Source of the DNA: Zygaena filipendulae
Lineage: Eukaryota > Arthropoda > Insecta > Lepidoptera > Zygaenidae
Direction: 5' to 3'
DNA: 64,000 bases
Assembly (NCBI GenBank): GCA_907165275.2
Contig: OU015669.1
Span: forward strand, 1,758,501-1,822,500
Below the pieces are notes generated by a model that was not told the origin of the DNA, searched no databases, and worked only from the letters and a program-made list of their open reading frames with translations. Position 1 is the first letter of the stretch, and every line of letters starts with the position of its first letter. Positions 10,713-21,772 of the stretch are shown here, piece by piece. The position numbers and the translations under genes are program-made.

Positions 10713-11698
10713 CTTCCCGATGCTCCTAAAACTGGAATGCGCTCCCCACCCCGGTGGATCGGCTTTTACATGATTTATTATCAGTATATACTTACAATTC
10801 CACATGAGCTGTAAACAATTGTTAGTTATGTTTTCATTGGTCAACCACAATTGATAACAGCTTAACATTTGACTCCGACTTGTGGGCGGTTATTCGCTGT
10901 CGGTTTTCCCTAAAAGATATTTTGCACGGCTCATGACGCGAAGCATTAGACAGTGCCTACGATCGAACAATTGTTTAATATTATAATATTATAAATATTA
11001 TATTCCCCTCTTGGTAACTAATAAATAAAGATAATATTAAAAAAAAAAAATTTTTTTAAGATGGACTCTTATAATGTTCATTGTAGGGAAGAAGAAATTG
11101 TCTTTGAAATTACAGATGGTTAATCCTTGCACAAAAATGCATATTCGATTAATACCTAACCATTTTTTCCTAAAATCTTATCATTGGGTCTAAGGAATAC
11201 GGGGTATAAGCAATGCTCGTTTCAATCTTACACAATATTACAACATTAATTCTTATTAGCATCCATTCATAGATAAGTTAAAAGGTTTGAATCTATCAGT
11301 AAAAATAGACATGGATGGTTGTGAAATAAACATGTAGAACTCTTGTTAAATGTGTGATAAAATTAGGGATTTAATGTGTAATAAAAGAAAGGATTTAATA
11401 TACAACTTTCTTTATTATCATTTTTTCAAATATTAATTATGTTACAAAACATTCACAGCAATTAATACATTCAGTCTCAAAAATGTTAGAAAATATCTCT
11501 TAATTACTCCCTAACAAGTCTAATTAATTAGAAAAAAAAATAGCGAGCGCATCATTCTATTTCGAGCAATTTACAAGGATAATTCTTAAAAGAAATACAC
11601 ACAAAGTAATAATATACCTTATTTCTAAGACTTAACACATAAAATCATTACAAACTAATAAGAAAAAGTTATACACGGAACCTGATCGATTAAACCCT
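10713..11698. other. Spacer with relic PTP 3' UTR
   Basis: No coding sequence was seen. From about 11240 to 11420 the plus strand closely resembles the B0 3' UTR (8060-8180), including ATGGTTGTGAAAT and AATAAA-type signals, but no coding region precedes it. It is probably the tail of a PTP displaced or deleted when the secreted-repeat block arrived. The 3' end of C1 converges on it, with AATAAAG on the minus strand near 11415. Low-complexity A and T runs lie at 11040-11060. Confidence 0.6.
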
Positions 11699-12574
11699 TT
11701 AAACATAACCCTTCACTATTTCATAACACAAAGCATAAAGGTCTGAGGAGTTAATAGACCCGTGCTTTTGTTCTCGCAACCTTTCAACGGCATATGACAC
11801 TGAGACTAGTTTCGTTAAATCATACTTCGTAAGGCAGATATCGATAGCGCAAAATACTTGCGAGCCTCCCAAACCATCAAAACAATGAATGAGTATAGGG
11901 GTAACTTTCCTATCAGGCATCCTGTTCTTCACCTTAAGATACACGTTGTCAACGAAGAAATAAAAATTCAAAAAGTGCTTTGGATGAGGTAAGCTACCTT
12001 TCGGCCACTCTGTATACTGATAGTGAAAAACCAAACGCCTCTGTTTTGGCTTGAGTGTCATCGAAGTCAGAATCAGCATAGTCGCAGTGAAGTATGAATG
12101 GACTACAACTTCTCGAGTAGTAACCTTGAACTTGCCACTTACTACAGATTGGCGCTCTGTAGAGGACCAATATTGAAAGCTCTTTTCATTAAGCTTGCCT
12201 ATCATCACGATAATCTCTACGTGGTTATTCCACACAGATTGCCAGAACATTTCCGAGTCTTCTTGCGCTGGATTTTTAGTACAAAGAAATTTATGTTTCG
12301 TATCATACCCATCAACGAACCTCGCTCTCGGGAACACTTGATTTTTCCTGGACTGAGGACCGTAGTAGAGAAATTGCAGGTAAGACAGGCAGCCTTTTAT
12401 TTCTATCTCTTTGTTCTGCTCCTCCAGTGTAGATTTCATTTCTTCTTCTTCAGTCATGAATTTTGATTGATACTCTCCTATGATGCGCGCTTTTGATTTT
12501 GGGTCATCCATGAAACGCAGAAACTCGTCAGCGTTCATCCTTGGGATACAGGGTTCCGCTGTTAAGACCTTCAT
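11699..12574 (-). CDS. PTP type C, copy C1 (catalytic arginine lost)
   Basis: The frame is open to 12679 upstream, but I start it at 12574 (291 residues) because a TATAAAAG box lies inside the extra part, and related type D starts at the matching place. The PTP core is clear (FWQSVWNNHVEIIVMI, YTEWPKGSLP). The signature reads HCFDGLGGS: Cys231 is present but the arginine is Gly237, and the acid loop is WPK. It should bind phosphotyrosine poorly and not catalyse, so it is a likely pseudophosphatase. Despite this the frame is intact and matches C2 except for one Ile/Val difference, arguing for recent duplication or constraint. Confidence 0.85.
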   Translation of the reverse strand: MKVLTAEPCIPRMNADEFLRFMDDPKSKARIIGEYQSKFMTEEEEMKSTLEEQNKEIEIKGCLSYLQFLYYGPQSRKNQVFPRARFVDGYDTKHKFLCTKNPAQEDSEMFWQSVWNNHVEIIVMIGKLNEKSFQYWSSTERQSVVSGKFKVTTREVVVHSYFTATMLILTSMTLKPKQRRLVFHYQYTEWPKGSLPHPKHFLNFYFFVDNVYLKVKNRMPDRKVTPILIHCFDGLGGSQVFCAIDICLTKYDLTKLVSVSYAVERLREQKHGSINSSDLYALCYEIVKGYV

Positions 12575-12641
12575 TGTGAAGCGTCTGTTATCAATGGTAA
12601 CAAGCTTTAAACTAAACTTTATTTCATGGCCAAACCGGCTT

Positions 12642-12649
12642 TTATAGAA
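12642..12649 (-). promoter_or_regulatory. TATA box of C1
   Basis: TATAAAAG on the minus strand, about 70 nt before the chosen ATG at 12574. The mirrored copy precedes C2 at 21701. Confidence 0.6.
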
Positions 12650-12679
12650 GCCTTGAAATGCTAAGCACGTATTTGACAT

Positions 12680-13121
12680 CTACGTCATTTTTGTCTGGCT
12701 ATTATTAGATGTAAATCACGTTGCTATGGTGTTAAGTTTTTTAATGGTTGAATTCAAAACATAAATTTCTGCATACTAATGGTTCTCAGTAATCTTAAAC
12801 TGTTTGTTTCTGATGTAAGATATGCTTGTAACTATTTTTACTACTAAAATTTTTCTAGGAAAAATAATCTATATGTTAAAGTAAAGTAAAAAAACGCTGT
12901 TGATTCGCTCACACCTTTATTTCAAGTGTTTGTAAGCATTAAAAATTTAATAACAATCCTACTTACAATTATCATTTCAAGTCGTTAAAAAATCTAACTA
13001 CAATTTTGTCGTATTCTTAAGTACAATATATAATGGCAGTTTTGTAAGAAAAGAATTTATATATATATATATTTCACAGATATGGTTCACATTTATTGCC
13101 ACTTACACACGGCATAATTCA
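12680..13121. other. C1-D1 spacer
   Basis: AT-rich sequence with an (AT)n stretch near 13060-13070 and likely polyadenylation sequence for D1. It is mirrored at about 21265-21667. No gene seen. Confidence 0.5.
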
Positions 13122-13981
13122 CTAAATCACATGAAGATAGGCCTTAACTAATTGATAACACAGTGCATATAGATCTGAGCTATTAATAGACCCATGCTTT
13201 TGTTCTTGCATCTTACTAAGTACATTTGGCAGTGACAGCAGTCCTGTCCTATCTAATTGCGTAATACAGATATCAAACGCACAAAAAACTGAAGAGCTCC
13301 CTACACCATCAGGACAATGGACCAGAATAGGGGGAAATTTCTTATCAGTCGCTCTGTCCCTTAACTTAACATACGTTTCGTTGACAAAGTTATAAAAATC
13401 TATGAATGCATCTGGCTGATGAGGAAACTTGTCCCTTGGCCAAGCGGTGTATTGATAGTGAAAAACCATGCGCCTCTGCTTTGGCTTCAGTTCAGATGCT
13501 GTCAGAGTTAACAAAGTCAAAGTATAGTGTGAATCGATCATAATTGAACTAGTCGCTATTCGAAACTTTTTACTTGCTAAAACATAGCCTTCTTTGGGGG
13601 ACCAATATTGATAGCACTTATCAGTTAGCTTGCACGTCATTACAATAATTTCCACTTTGTTGTTCCACACCGTCTGCCAAAACAGATCACAGTTTTCCTT
13701 TTCTGGATTTTTGGTACAAATAAACTTCCGCTTGGTTTCATATCCGTTGACGAAACTTGCTCCAGGGATCACTAGATTTCTGGGCGAGGACCGTGGTAAA
13801 GAAACGGCAGGTTTGAGAAGCAGCCGTTGATCTCCAACTTCTTGTTAAGTCTATGGCGTGTTTCGTCTTCCTGCTTTGAGACTATTGAATTGTATTCTTC
13901 TATGATGCGAGCTCGTGAATTCGGTTCGTCCATGAATCGCAGGAAGTCGTTGATGTTCATGCTCGGGAAGCAGGACGCCAT
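13122..13981 (-). pseudogene. PTP type D, copy D1 (frameshifted, arginine lost)
   Basis: Two frames, 13981-13772 and 13772-13122, together cover a whole PTP like type C. Compared with C, a 4-nt loss near 13776-13795 shifts the frame after FLYHGPRPE. The second frame has the PTP core (FWQTVWNNKVEIIVM) and the signature HCPDGVGSS, in which the essential arginine is serine. The acid loop is WPR. The gene was probably a pseudophosphatase before the frameshift; a shortened product from an internal Met is possible but unsupported. Confidence 0.85.
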
Positions 13982-14496
13982 TTTCGAAGATTGTTTTCGG
14001 TTGAAAAGAAAATACTCTGCACTTTAATTTGTAAAATGTGCTTACAATTAGAACCGTCTTTCCGCACTTGTGCTTTCCAAATAGTTTTAAATTCAACCGA
14101 GCTAGACTCAGCGAAGTATCTATTCGTAAGGGTTGTTGTTTTCAAACTAACGTTTATTTTTTAACTAACTCCCTTTTTATACCATTAAAACTATTACGCA
14201 CATACTTAGCTAGTAATTACAGGTCCCATGTATCGTTAAACTTCAATTTACGGCTATAACGGTGTGACGTAAATGGCAATTCTCAATAGAGTCGATAAAA
14301 GGCTATCTATGCTCAATATCAATTCCCTAATCGCCTCATTAATTTGACTACTTAATTAAACTAATTAATTATCAAAAAAGTAAACGAGGCTTTTAGTCTT
14401 ATAAAGCTTTATATAAACTGTTTATAAACATAAAATTCTTAAATACTACACAGTACAATTTATAACTAATTAATTCCTTAACACATAAACAGTCAA
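13982..14496. other. D1-E spacer
   Basis: Upstream region of D1 and downstream region of E. AT-rich with no convincing coding sequence; no strong TATA box for D1 was seen. Confidence 0.4.
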
Positions 14497-15480
14497 TTAA
14501 CCAACGCGCATTGAATTTCTTTTAACAGAACATGTTTCAAATAATTTTACAAATTCGTATAGTATTCTGTAAATAAAAACATATTGTTCTGTAACCGAAA
14601 CACTTGAAAATCGTTGTTGGCGAATTTTTAGTACAGTTTCAGGAACTGAAATTGTCTTAGTTTTCAGTAATTGATTGAGACACGAGTCTATAACGCAGAA
14701 AACTCCGGTCCTCCCAACTCCAGCACTGCAATGAACGATGATAGGTCCAAGCTCCGGTCCATCCTGAATTTTCGCTAGAAGCCTCTCTCGTTCCTCGTCT
14801 ATATCACAATACAGGTGCATAAACGATTCCCAGGTAGAAGGTACTCCATTATCTGGCCAGTCCACATACATGTAATGCTTGATCAGTCTACTTTCTCCGG
14901 TGATGCAATTAGAAACATCAAAAGTTGTTTGGACGTATCTCGAACCATTTATTTCACTCACAGTCCTGATCGAAATCTCACCAGTTTGAAAAATTTGATG
15001 TTTGTCGTCGTAAGGGTGCCAATACAGAGCACAATTTTCTTTCCAACCATCTTGAAGTGTTGTCAGCATCACAATAATGCGAGAATTCTGCTCCCAAATT
15101 AGTTGCCAAAAGTGTTCAACAGTTTTTTCAAGCGGCCCTTGTGTCGCGATGTACTTCTTCGGAATTTCAAAAGAGTCCACATAATTCGCGCGGATGTAGT
15201 CGGTATCTTCTTTTTTGGGTGTTATCTTCACACGGGTTTCGTCCCAGCAGAGGATATCATCGTAGCGGTTTTTGCTGGAATTTTCTGGCTTAAAAAAATC
15301 TTCAAAGGACCCAAAATGTGGCTGTGTTACGATCTGATAATGCTCTAATTGGATGGCTTCCAAGAAATCAGATTCTTGTGCGCGTCTTTTAAATTCCTTG
15401 ATATTTATTGGAACAAACTTTGGAGTAGGTATTATTTTTAGACGCATTTTATTAGACATAAATAAGCCGTCTGCTCCCAT
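14497..15480 (-). CDS. PTP type E, complete active-site set
   Basis: This single-exon gene of 327 residues should be a working cytosolic protein tyrosine phosphatase. All landmarks are present: NRYDDILCWD (71-80), phosphotyrosine loop RANYVDSF (98-104), TQGPLEKTVEHFWQLIWE (113-130), acid loop VDWPD with Asp210, signature HCSAGVGRTG with Cys251 and Arg257, and Q-loop SVTEQY with Gln299. Its sequence is closest to canonical PTPs and it is single-copy, sitting between the inverted arms. It starts Met-Gly-Ala-Asp-Gly, not a strong myristoylation site. It could be the least-changed descendant of the ancestral gene. Confidence 0.92.
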   Translation of the reverse strand: MGADGLFMSNKMRLKIIPTPKFVPINIKEFKRRAQESDFLEAIQLEHYQIVTQPHFGSFEDFFKPENSSKNRYDDILCWDETRVKITPKKEDTDYIRANYVDSFEIPKKYIATQGPLEKTVEHFWQLIWEQNSRIIVMLTTLQDGWKENCALYWHPYDDKHQIFQTGEISIRTVSEINGSRYVQTTFDVSNCITGESRLIKHYMYVDWPDNGVPSTWESFMHLYCDIDEERERLLAKIQDGPELGPIIVHCSAGVGRTGVFCVIDSCLNQLLKTKTISVPETVLKIRQQRFSSVSVTEQYVFIYRILYEFVKLFETCSVKRNSMRVG

Positions 15481-17046
15481 TAAAATCTAAAGAGTAACTA
15501 ACGAAGTCTTCCTCCAATTCTCTTCAAACTTGTTTTTACTCTCGGGAGCTCAATAATAATGAGTCATTCCATTCATAAACAACAATTAGTTATTGTAAAT
15601 GAAGTTGAGATAATTTTAATGTAAATATAGTGAACTCTTAACTACAGGTTCTCAAAAATAAAACAACAGATCTGTTGTTTTTCCTTAAAACAGTTATCAA
15701 TACCTAACGGAACTTTCTGTTCCAAAGTATAAGTTAGGTAATCGTGTAATGCTCACCTCAAACGTAGTTTCCTCATGGCTTGGACTAAACACCAAAGAAC
15801 ATTTGCTCCAAAGAATTCTTAACCGACTAGTTTCTCCAGAAGACTTCTTCAGGTATTTAAAGCTACCTGCGGTCTTCTGCGCATGCCCAGATATTGAGTA
15901 AGCACAGGCCCCTAGTCCAAGAACAATCACATTACCTATGAGCTATCTTGGTCTTTTGGTTAATTTCTTCAGAAGCCTCGTCTGTTTTTGGTTTCCTGTT
16001 CTTAAGATTGTGGAATCTCTCTTTGAGCTCCAGGACTTCAGCCGCTAACTGTAAACGGTCTTCCGAGGAATACATCCTGATACGTGCCACCGTGAAGGAA
16101 CTTACTGCTGAAAACTAGTCATCCTAGAGATATCCTGTCTCTTATAGGCCGTTAAGGTAAATAGATCAAGATGTAGACAAAAACAGTATGCATAAACTGT
16201 TCTAATCATACCGAGCTAGCAGGCAATGTGAAACCATATAGACTTTACAATAAGGTTCATTTTTGCTAACTAGCAAATAACAGTTTTCAGTAAAAGAATT
16301 AACCGTTTTTTCTTTTCTTCTATAGTCTCGTTAATGTGATTCAAATAACCTAATTCGATAAGTAACAATCGATTAAAATGTTCCAACATTCAAATGAACC
16401 TCATTGGAATCTCAAAGTCACGCGTTCGAAGCTTATCACTAGTTGCTGTCGTTAAGGAAAATGGGCCTACAGTAGTTAATTTGTTAATAACAGGAAACTG
16501 AGGTCAAGTGTTTTATGTTTTTGATACCCTCAAGAGATAATAAAAAATGGTCGGTTATCAGCAGTTAGGTCAGCCGTCGATACACCGCACAACGCTATCT
16601 CAAATACCCAAAAAACCCAGTGTTAAAAGGTCGGCGTTTATCAGTAAGTTTTTCTCAGAATTAATTTAGGCCCAAATATACAGATCAGTCCACGAGGCGA
16701 TCGGGTGACTGCTTTGATAACGTAATCGATACCAATAGGAATTGCCTCTATTAATTAATTAGTGTATAACGGCCATAAAGTATGATCACAATAGGCGATA
16801 ACGTTCCAAATTGGACTTTTTAACGGGAAAATTATTAATTATGGTTTTTTATGACAATGGATGACGCAAATGACTGAAACTATATCAAATTGCACTAATT
16901 AACTGAAATAGGTTATTTGAATGATGTGTTTTTTATGAAAATATGGTTTTACCACCTACGCCATACCTACTCAACAATTTATTAATATTGCGTTAACAAC
17001 TAAGCACCCTTTTTTGAATTCAGGATCAACTAATGCAAATTGAAAC
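15481..17046. other. Spacer upstream of E with two doubtful small frames
   Basis: A minus-strand frame at 16075-15932 encodes 47 coiled-coil-like residues (SSEDRLQLAAEVLELKERF) and ends at a splice-donor-like AGGTAATG. An overlapping 77-residue frame (15930-15697) starts with a hydrophobic stretch. These could be exons or leftovers of an unrecognised gene, but no partner exon is clear. The rest shows no gene. Confidence 0.35.
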
Positions 17047-18018
17047 TTCAATTCAGCAAAAATAGTTGTTTTCAGACGTCACTAAACAAAACGGTTGCAT
17101 CGCTAATGCATGTGGTGACATTGAACACGTTGATATAATCAAAACAAAGTCATTGCGGGTATGATAGCAAGTGTCATTGCGGGTATGATAGCAATCCTTT
17201 TATAGGATTCTTTACATTACCTAAAGTCCTAACTCAGAATTTTTAATTAGCCTGAAATTCCCCATAGGCATTGTTAAAAACAGAATGCAAAAAAACCTTC
17301 AGGATAATTTTTTCCTCATTAGTAATATAATGATCTAAATATGGAGTTAATCGATTGACGTCATTTGTGAGCGCAATGCTGAAAATCAATACCTAAAATC
17401 AATACCGAAACTATCCAATTACGTTCTACTCTGAAATGTCCTGCGTCATTCCGATTCAGTTATCAATCCATATGGCGTAAAAAGTGACCATTAATATTTA
17501 ATTACGCCGTGGAACAAACCTGAAATAAATGATTTTTTGTCCAGCTGAATAAAAAATTTCACATTCAGTACCTAACCACATTCGGGACTAGGACTCTTAT
17601 CCTGAAAGCCTAAACTTTTTAAAAATGGGCGCGAAATTGACGAAAAAAAATTCCTTCGCCAAAAACTGCGAACAACTCATCGAAGAATCTAGGCTGGCTC
17701 ACATACTAAAAAAAGAACACCATCAAATAGTGCAAGAAAATGTCCCCTACTCCTGCTACGAAGTATTGAAGCTTGAAAACTGGTCAAAATGCAGATACTG
17801 GAACACATCCATCTTCGACCGCAATCGGGTAATCCTGCCAACGGAAGACGGAGGAAACGACTTCATTAATGCCAGCTACGTCGACGGCCACAACGTTAAG
17901 AGAAGATTCCTGTGCACCCAGGCACCACTTCAAGAGACAGCTCAAGATTTCTGGAAGATGATATTCACTCATCAAGTCCGGGTGATCGTCATGCTGACCA
18001 GAATAGTGGAAAAAGGAC
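17047..18018 (+). repeat. Inner inverted repeat, left copy (F' and its upstream region)
   Basis: Matches 19944-20915 in reverse complement with paired coordinates summing to 37962. It contains about 580 bp of promoter/upstream sequence plus the first 131 codons of F'. Its centre (about 18.98 kb) differs from that of the outer arms, so it arose in a separate event. Confidence 0.9.
17625..18018 (+). pseudogene. PTP type F', 5' half only
   Basis: The first 131 residues match gene F except at residues 2 and 5, then homology stops at 18018 where a palindromic element begins. The frame runs on to 18119 through unrelated sequence. The catalytic half, including the HC signature, is missing. It begins MGAKLTKKN, keeping the Gly2 of a myristoylation signal, whereas full-length F begins MVAKF. 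It is therefore the less altered copy at the N-terminus. Confidence 0.88.
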
Positions 18019-18171
18019 TCGACTCGGGGTGCTTTGTTTTGAATTCCTGTGGAATGTACTCGATCTGCAAATTAAGGGACGCTCTGAAATATTTTTTCAG
18101 TACGGGAAGCGAGAACTAGAGTAAACGTTAGTGACGTCACACCGAATTCAAAACAAAGCACCCCGAGTCGA
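18019..18171. mobile_element. 153-bp palindromic MITE-like element truncating F'
   Basis: The ends are 28-bp perfect inverted repeats beginning TCGACTCGGGGTGCTTTGTT, and one end abuts the point where F' homology stops. No transposase is present. The target duplication is unclear, so it may be a small nonautonomous element or a hairpin left at the breakpoint. Confidence 0.55.
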
Positions 18172-19437
18172 TGACCTTGACTATACATTCGGTTACGTAA
18201 GGGGTTGATGATCTCTACCGTTTGCTATACGGGTAGTACCCGAATCGTCTGTTCGAACTATGTTTAGTTACACTGAAACCTCCCCACAGAGTAGTAACCC
18301 CTGAAACATCAGCTAATTAATTGATTTGGCAATTATAGGGGTGTTCTATTAAGGGTGAATTCAACTATTGAATATATTTCTCACTATCGAGATATTAGTG
18401 CAGAATTATTTACGAATAGACATCATGTTCTAGAGCTTTTCGAAGTTTGAATTAAAATTCTGAACAGATAATCAAGGACTATAGGATACTAAAATATCTA
18501 ATACATCGTATTTAATTCGCGGCAAAATAATTAAATGTAATGTAAAAACAATAGGGGCGTTATATTTTAAACCAACGCCCAGTAGGTGTGGGAAAATCCA
18601 AGCCCAGTTACAGCAATAACATGTTTTTTTCCTTGTTTAAAATGATGTATGTTTTTTTCCTTGTTTAAAATGAAGTTTTTATAGTTTTTTGATGCCCAAA
18701 AAAATTCGGCTTTTCCAAAGCGATAATAGCAGTTACGAATTCCACGTAATACATGTAATTTGTTTAAATTAACATACTAAATTCAATGATCAAATTTGAT
18801 TGGCGCATACCGAATGATACCTTTCGGTAGGTATAAACATCAAATGGCGCCTTATGTCTAGACGGAATTTTGACAACCGGTTAGATAATAATAGTTAACG
18901 ACTGCCAGACAGCCATATATTATAATCACCTCATAGAGGACTGTTGTATAAATTAGCATAAAAAATCCAAAGATGGATTCTGATTGGCGATATGTATTTT
19001 TATATCGTTTATATGGAAGTAAGTAAACAAACATTAGACTGTTTGTTAACTTACAACCCTATGATTAAATAGGTAGGAGATTAATAGCGATTTATTTAGC
19101 CAACTCACTTGGTACCTAATGCGCTGTGACAGGGTGACGCAGGTTAAGAGCACATATGTAAATTGTCACCCCGGAATACAAAATCCGCTCATTTATTACT
19201 GGTTACTGCGGTCGCTACTTTATTCCTAATTCAATTTCAAGTACCAAATTTAATTCCAATATTCTGAGTTTCAATTCAATACTAATAAGTGGGTACTAAG
19301 GGACATTAATTGAAAAAAAGCAGAGTATTATCACACAATATACTTTATTTAAAGCTAGCTACCTATAAAAATATTTTGAATACTGCACAAAAAACTTAAA
19401 ACTAGATAAATCACAATTATATAACATAAAATCTAGA
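18172..19437. other. Spacer between the F copies
   Basis: No gene seen. A 25-26-bp sequence (TTTTTTTCCTTGTTTAAAAT) is tandemly doubled at about 18624-18672. From about 19108 to 19387 lies the F downstream region, which recurs at the window end (63726-64000). Confidence 0.5.
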
Positions 19438-20337
19438 CTAATACTTATCAGCAACTAACTTAGCATAGATCAAGACGATTAAGTAGCAGAAAACGTAGTG
19501 TTCAGGTAAAGATAAACAATTATGCCTTTGCTTACGCAGATTACGCACTACTGATGAAAGGCTAATCGTTCCTTTCTCGTCGTATAGAGACAAACTGACA
19601 TCAATAGCGCAAAAAGCCCCCGTACGATTCAAACCAGCGCTGCAGTGAACCACCATAGGAGGGACGTTTCCACCCTCGCTATCCAAATCTGCCACTGATT
19701 GAGCCTCTCTAACCGAGAGAACGAAGTCCAGAAACTTTGAAGGATCTCGAGGAAGGCTGTTCTTGGGCCAGTCGGTGTAGGCAAAATGCTGGACGTCTAA
19801 TGAAGCTCCAGTATCGTCTGTTACTCGTAGACTGGTCACCATGTAGTACCGGAAAGACTTGATTTTCAGAGTTTTAATTGTAAACTTGCCATGTACAGCT
19901 TTTCCCCGCTTTTTGGGACTCCAGTAGGGGTAACAAGCTTCGCGTCCTTTTTCCACTATTCTGGTCAGCATGACGATCACCCGGACTTGATGAGTGAATA
20001 TCATCTTCCAGAAATCTTGAGCTGTCTCTTGAAGTGGTGCCTGGGTGCACAGGAATCTTCTCTTAACGTTGTGGCCGTCGACGTAGCTGGCATTAATGAA
20101 GTCGTTTCCTCCGTCTTCCGTTGGCAGGATTACCCGATTGCGGTCGAAGATGGATGTGTTCCAGTATCTGCATTTTGACCAGTTTTCAAGCTTCAATACT
20201 TCGTAGCAGGAGTAGGGGACATTTTCTTGCACTATTTGATGGTGTTCTTTTTTTAGTATGTGAGCCAGCCTAGATTCTTCGATGAGTTGTTCGCAGTTTT
20301 TGGCGAAGGAATTTTTTTTCGTGAATTTCGCGACCAA
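19438..20337 (-). CDS. PTP type F, full length
   Basis: This 299-residue single-exon PTP has a good binding core: NASYVDGH (82-89), TQAPLQETAQDFWKMIF (98-114), VIVMLTR, and signature HCSAGLNRTG with Cys232 and Arg238. The acid loop is WPK (190-192), so the general acid aspartate is replaced by lysine and turnover should be low even though the nucleophile remains. The Q-loop region reads SLPEHY, without the usual glutamine. Such changes favour substrate trapping over hydrolysis, by inference. Residue 2 is Val, removing the myristoylation glycine still present in F'. Confidence 0.9.
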   Translation of the reverse strand: MVAKFTKKNSFAKNCEQLIEESRLAHILKKEHHQIVQENVPYSCYEVLKLENWSKCRYWNTSIFDRNRVILPTEDGGNDFINASYVDGHNVKRRFLCTQAPLQETAQDFWKMIFTHQVRVIVMLTRIVEKGREACYPYWSPKKRGKAVHGKFTIKTLKIKSFRYYMVTSLRVTDDTGASLDVQHFAYTDWPKNSLPRDPSKFLDFVLSVREAQSVADLDSEGGNVPPMVVHCSAGLNRTGAFCAIDVSLSLYDEKGTISLSSVVRNLRKQRHNCLSLPEHYVFCYLIVLIYAKLVADKY

Positions 20338-20915
20338 TTTTTAAAAAGTTTAGGCTTTCAGGATAAGAGTCCTAGTCCCGAATGTGGTTAGGTACTGAAT
20401 GTGAAATTTTTTTATTCAGCTGGACATATAGGTTTGTTACACGGCGTAATTAAATATTAATGGTCACTTTTTACGCCATATGGATTGATAACTGAATCGG
20501 AATGACGCAGGACATTTCAGAGTAGAACGTAATTGGATAGTTTCGGTATTGATTTTAGGTATTGATTTTCAGCATTGCGCTCACAAATGACGTCAATCGA
20601 TTAACTCCATATTTAGATCATTATATTACTAATGAGGAAAAAATTATCCTGAAGTTTTTTTTGCATTCTGTTTTTAACAATGCCTATGAGGAATTTCAGG
20701 CTAATTAAAAATTCTGAGTTAGGACTTTAGGTAATGTAAAGAATCCTATAAAAGGATTGCTATCATACCCGCAATGACACTTGCTATCATACCCGCAATG
20801 ACTTTGTTTTGATTATATCAACGTGTTCAATGTCACCACATGCATTAGCGATGCAACCGTTTTGTTTAGTGACGTCTGAAAACAACTATTTTTGCTGAAT
20901 TGAATGATTTTCACG
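19944..20915 (-). repeat. Inner inverted repeat, right copy
   Basis: Reverse complement of 17047-18018, covering the F 5' half and about 580 bp upstream. Small differences occur in homopolymer runs. It abuts the D' fragment at about 20920. Confidence 0.9.
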
Positions 20916-20920
20916 AATTG

Positions 20921-21264
20921 ATTTTCACTATCAATACACCGCTTGGCCAAGGGACAAGTTTCCTCATCAGCCAGATGCATTCATAGATTTTTATAACTTT
21001 GTCAACGAAACGTATGTTAAGTTAAGGGACAGAGCGACTGATAAGAAATTTCCCCCTATTCTGGTCCATTGTCCTGATGGTGTAGGGAGCTCTTCAGTTT
21101 TTTGTGCGTTTGATATCTGTATTACGCAATTAGATAGGACAGGACTGCTGTCACTGCCAAATGTACTTAGTAAGATGCAAGAACAAAAGCATGGGTCTAT
21201 TAATAGCTCAGATCTATATGCACTGTGTTATCAATTAGTTAAGGCCTATCTTCATGTGATTTAG
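20921..21264 (+). pseudogene. PTP type D', 3' fragment
   Basis: Homology to D1 starts at the HYQYTAWP block and runs to the stop, covering the last 110 codons with the same HCPDGVGSS signature. The 5' half was lost at the junction with the inner inverted repeat. No promoter or start is present. Confidence 0.85.
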
Positions 21265-21700
21265 TGAATTATGCCGTGTGTAAGTGGCAATAAATGTGAA
21301 CCATATCTGTGATATATAAATTCTTTTCTTCCAAAACTGCCATTATATATTGTACTTAAGAATAAGACAAAATTGTAGTTAGATTTTTTTAACGACTTGA
21401 AATGATAATTGTAAGTAGGATTGTTATTAAATTTTTAATGCTTACAAACACTTGAAATAAAGGTGTGAGCAAATCAACAGCGTTTTTTTACTTAAAATTT
21501 TAGTAGTAAAAATAGTTAGAAGCATATCTTACATCAGAAACAAATAGTTTAAGATTACTGAGAACCATTAGTATGCAGAAATTTATGTTTTGAATTCAAC
21601 CATTAAAAAACTTAACACCATAGCAACGTGATTTACATCTAATAATAGCCAGACAAAAATGACGTAGATGTCAAATACGTGCTTAGCATTTCAAGGCTTC

Positions 21701-21708
21701 TATAAAAG
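21701..21708 (+). promoter_or_regulatory. TATA box of C2
   Basis: TATAAAAG, 65 nt before the ATG at 21773. It lies inside the longer open frame starting at 21668, so the longer start is unlikely. Confidence 0.6.
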
Positions 21709-21772
21709 CCGGTTTGGCCATGAAATAAAGTTTAGTTTAAAGCTTGTTACCATTGATAACAGACGCTTCACA

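Larger units (their letters stand above)
1..13464 (+). repeat. Left arm of the large inverted duplication
   Basis: This arm carries A0, B0, C1 and most of D1 and matches the reverse complement of 20922-27228. Paired coordinates sum to about 31861 for the A/B part (A stop 5358 with 26503, B start 7142 with 24720) and to 34347 for the C part. The sum changes because 8807-11290, with the secreted-repeat gene, has no partner in the right arm. The arm probably begins before the window, since position 1 is already inside A0. It was later lengthened by a LINE inside A0. Confidence 0.93.

Noticed and set aside
21668..21772. Longer start for PTP C (MSNTCLAFQ...) in both copies
   Set aside because: A TATA box lies inside this stretch and type D aligns from the later Met, so the extension is probably promoter and 5' UTR.
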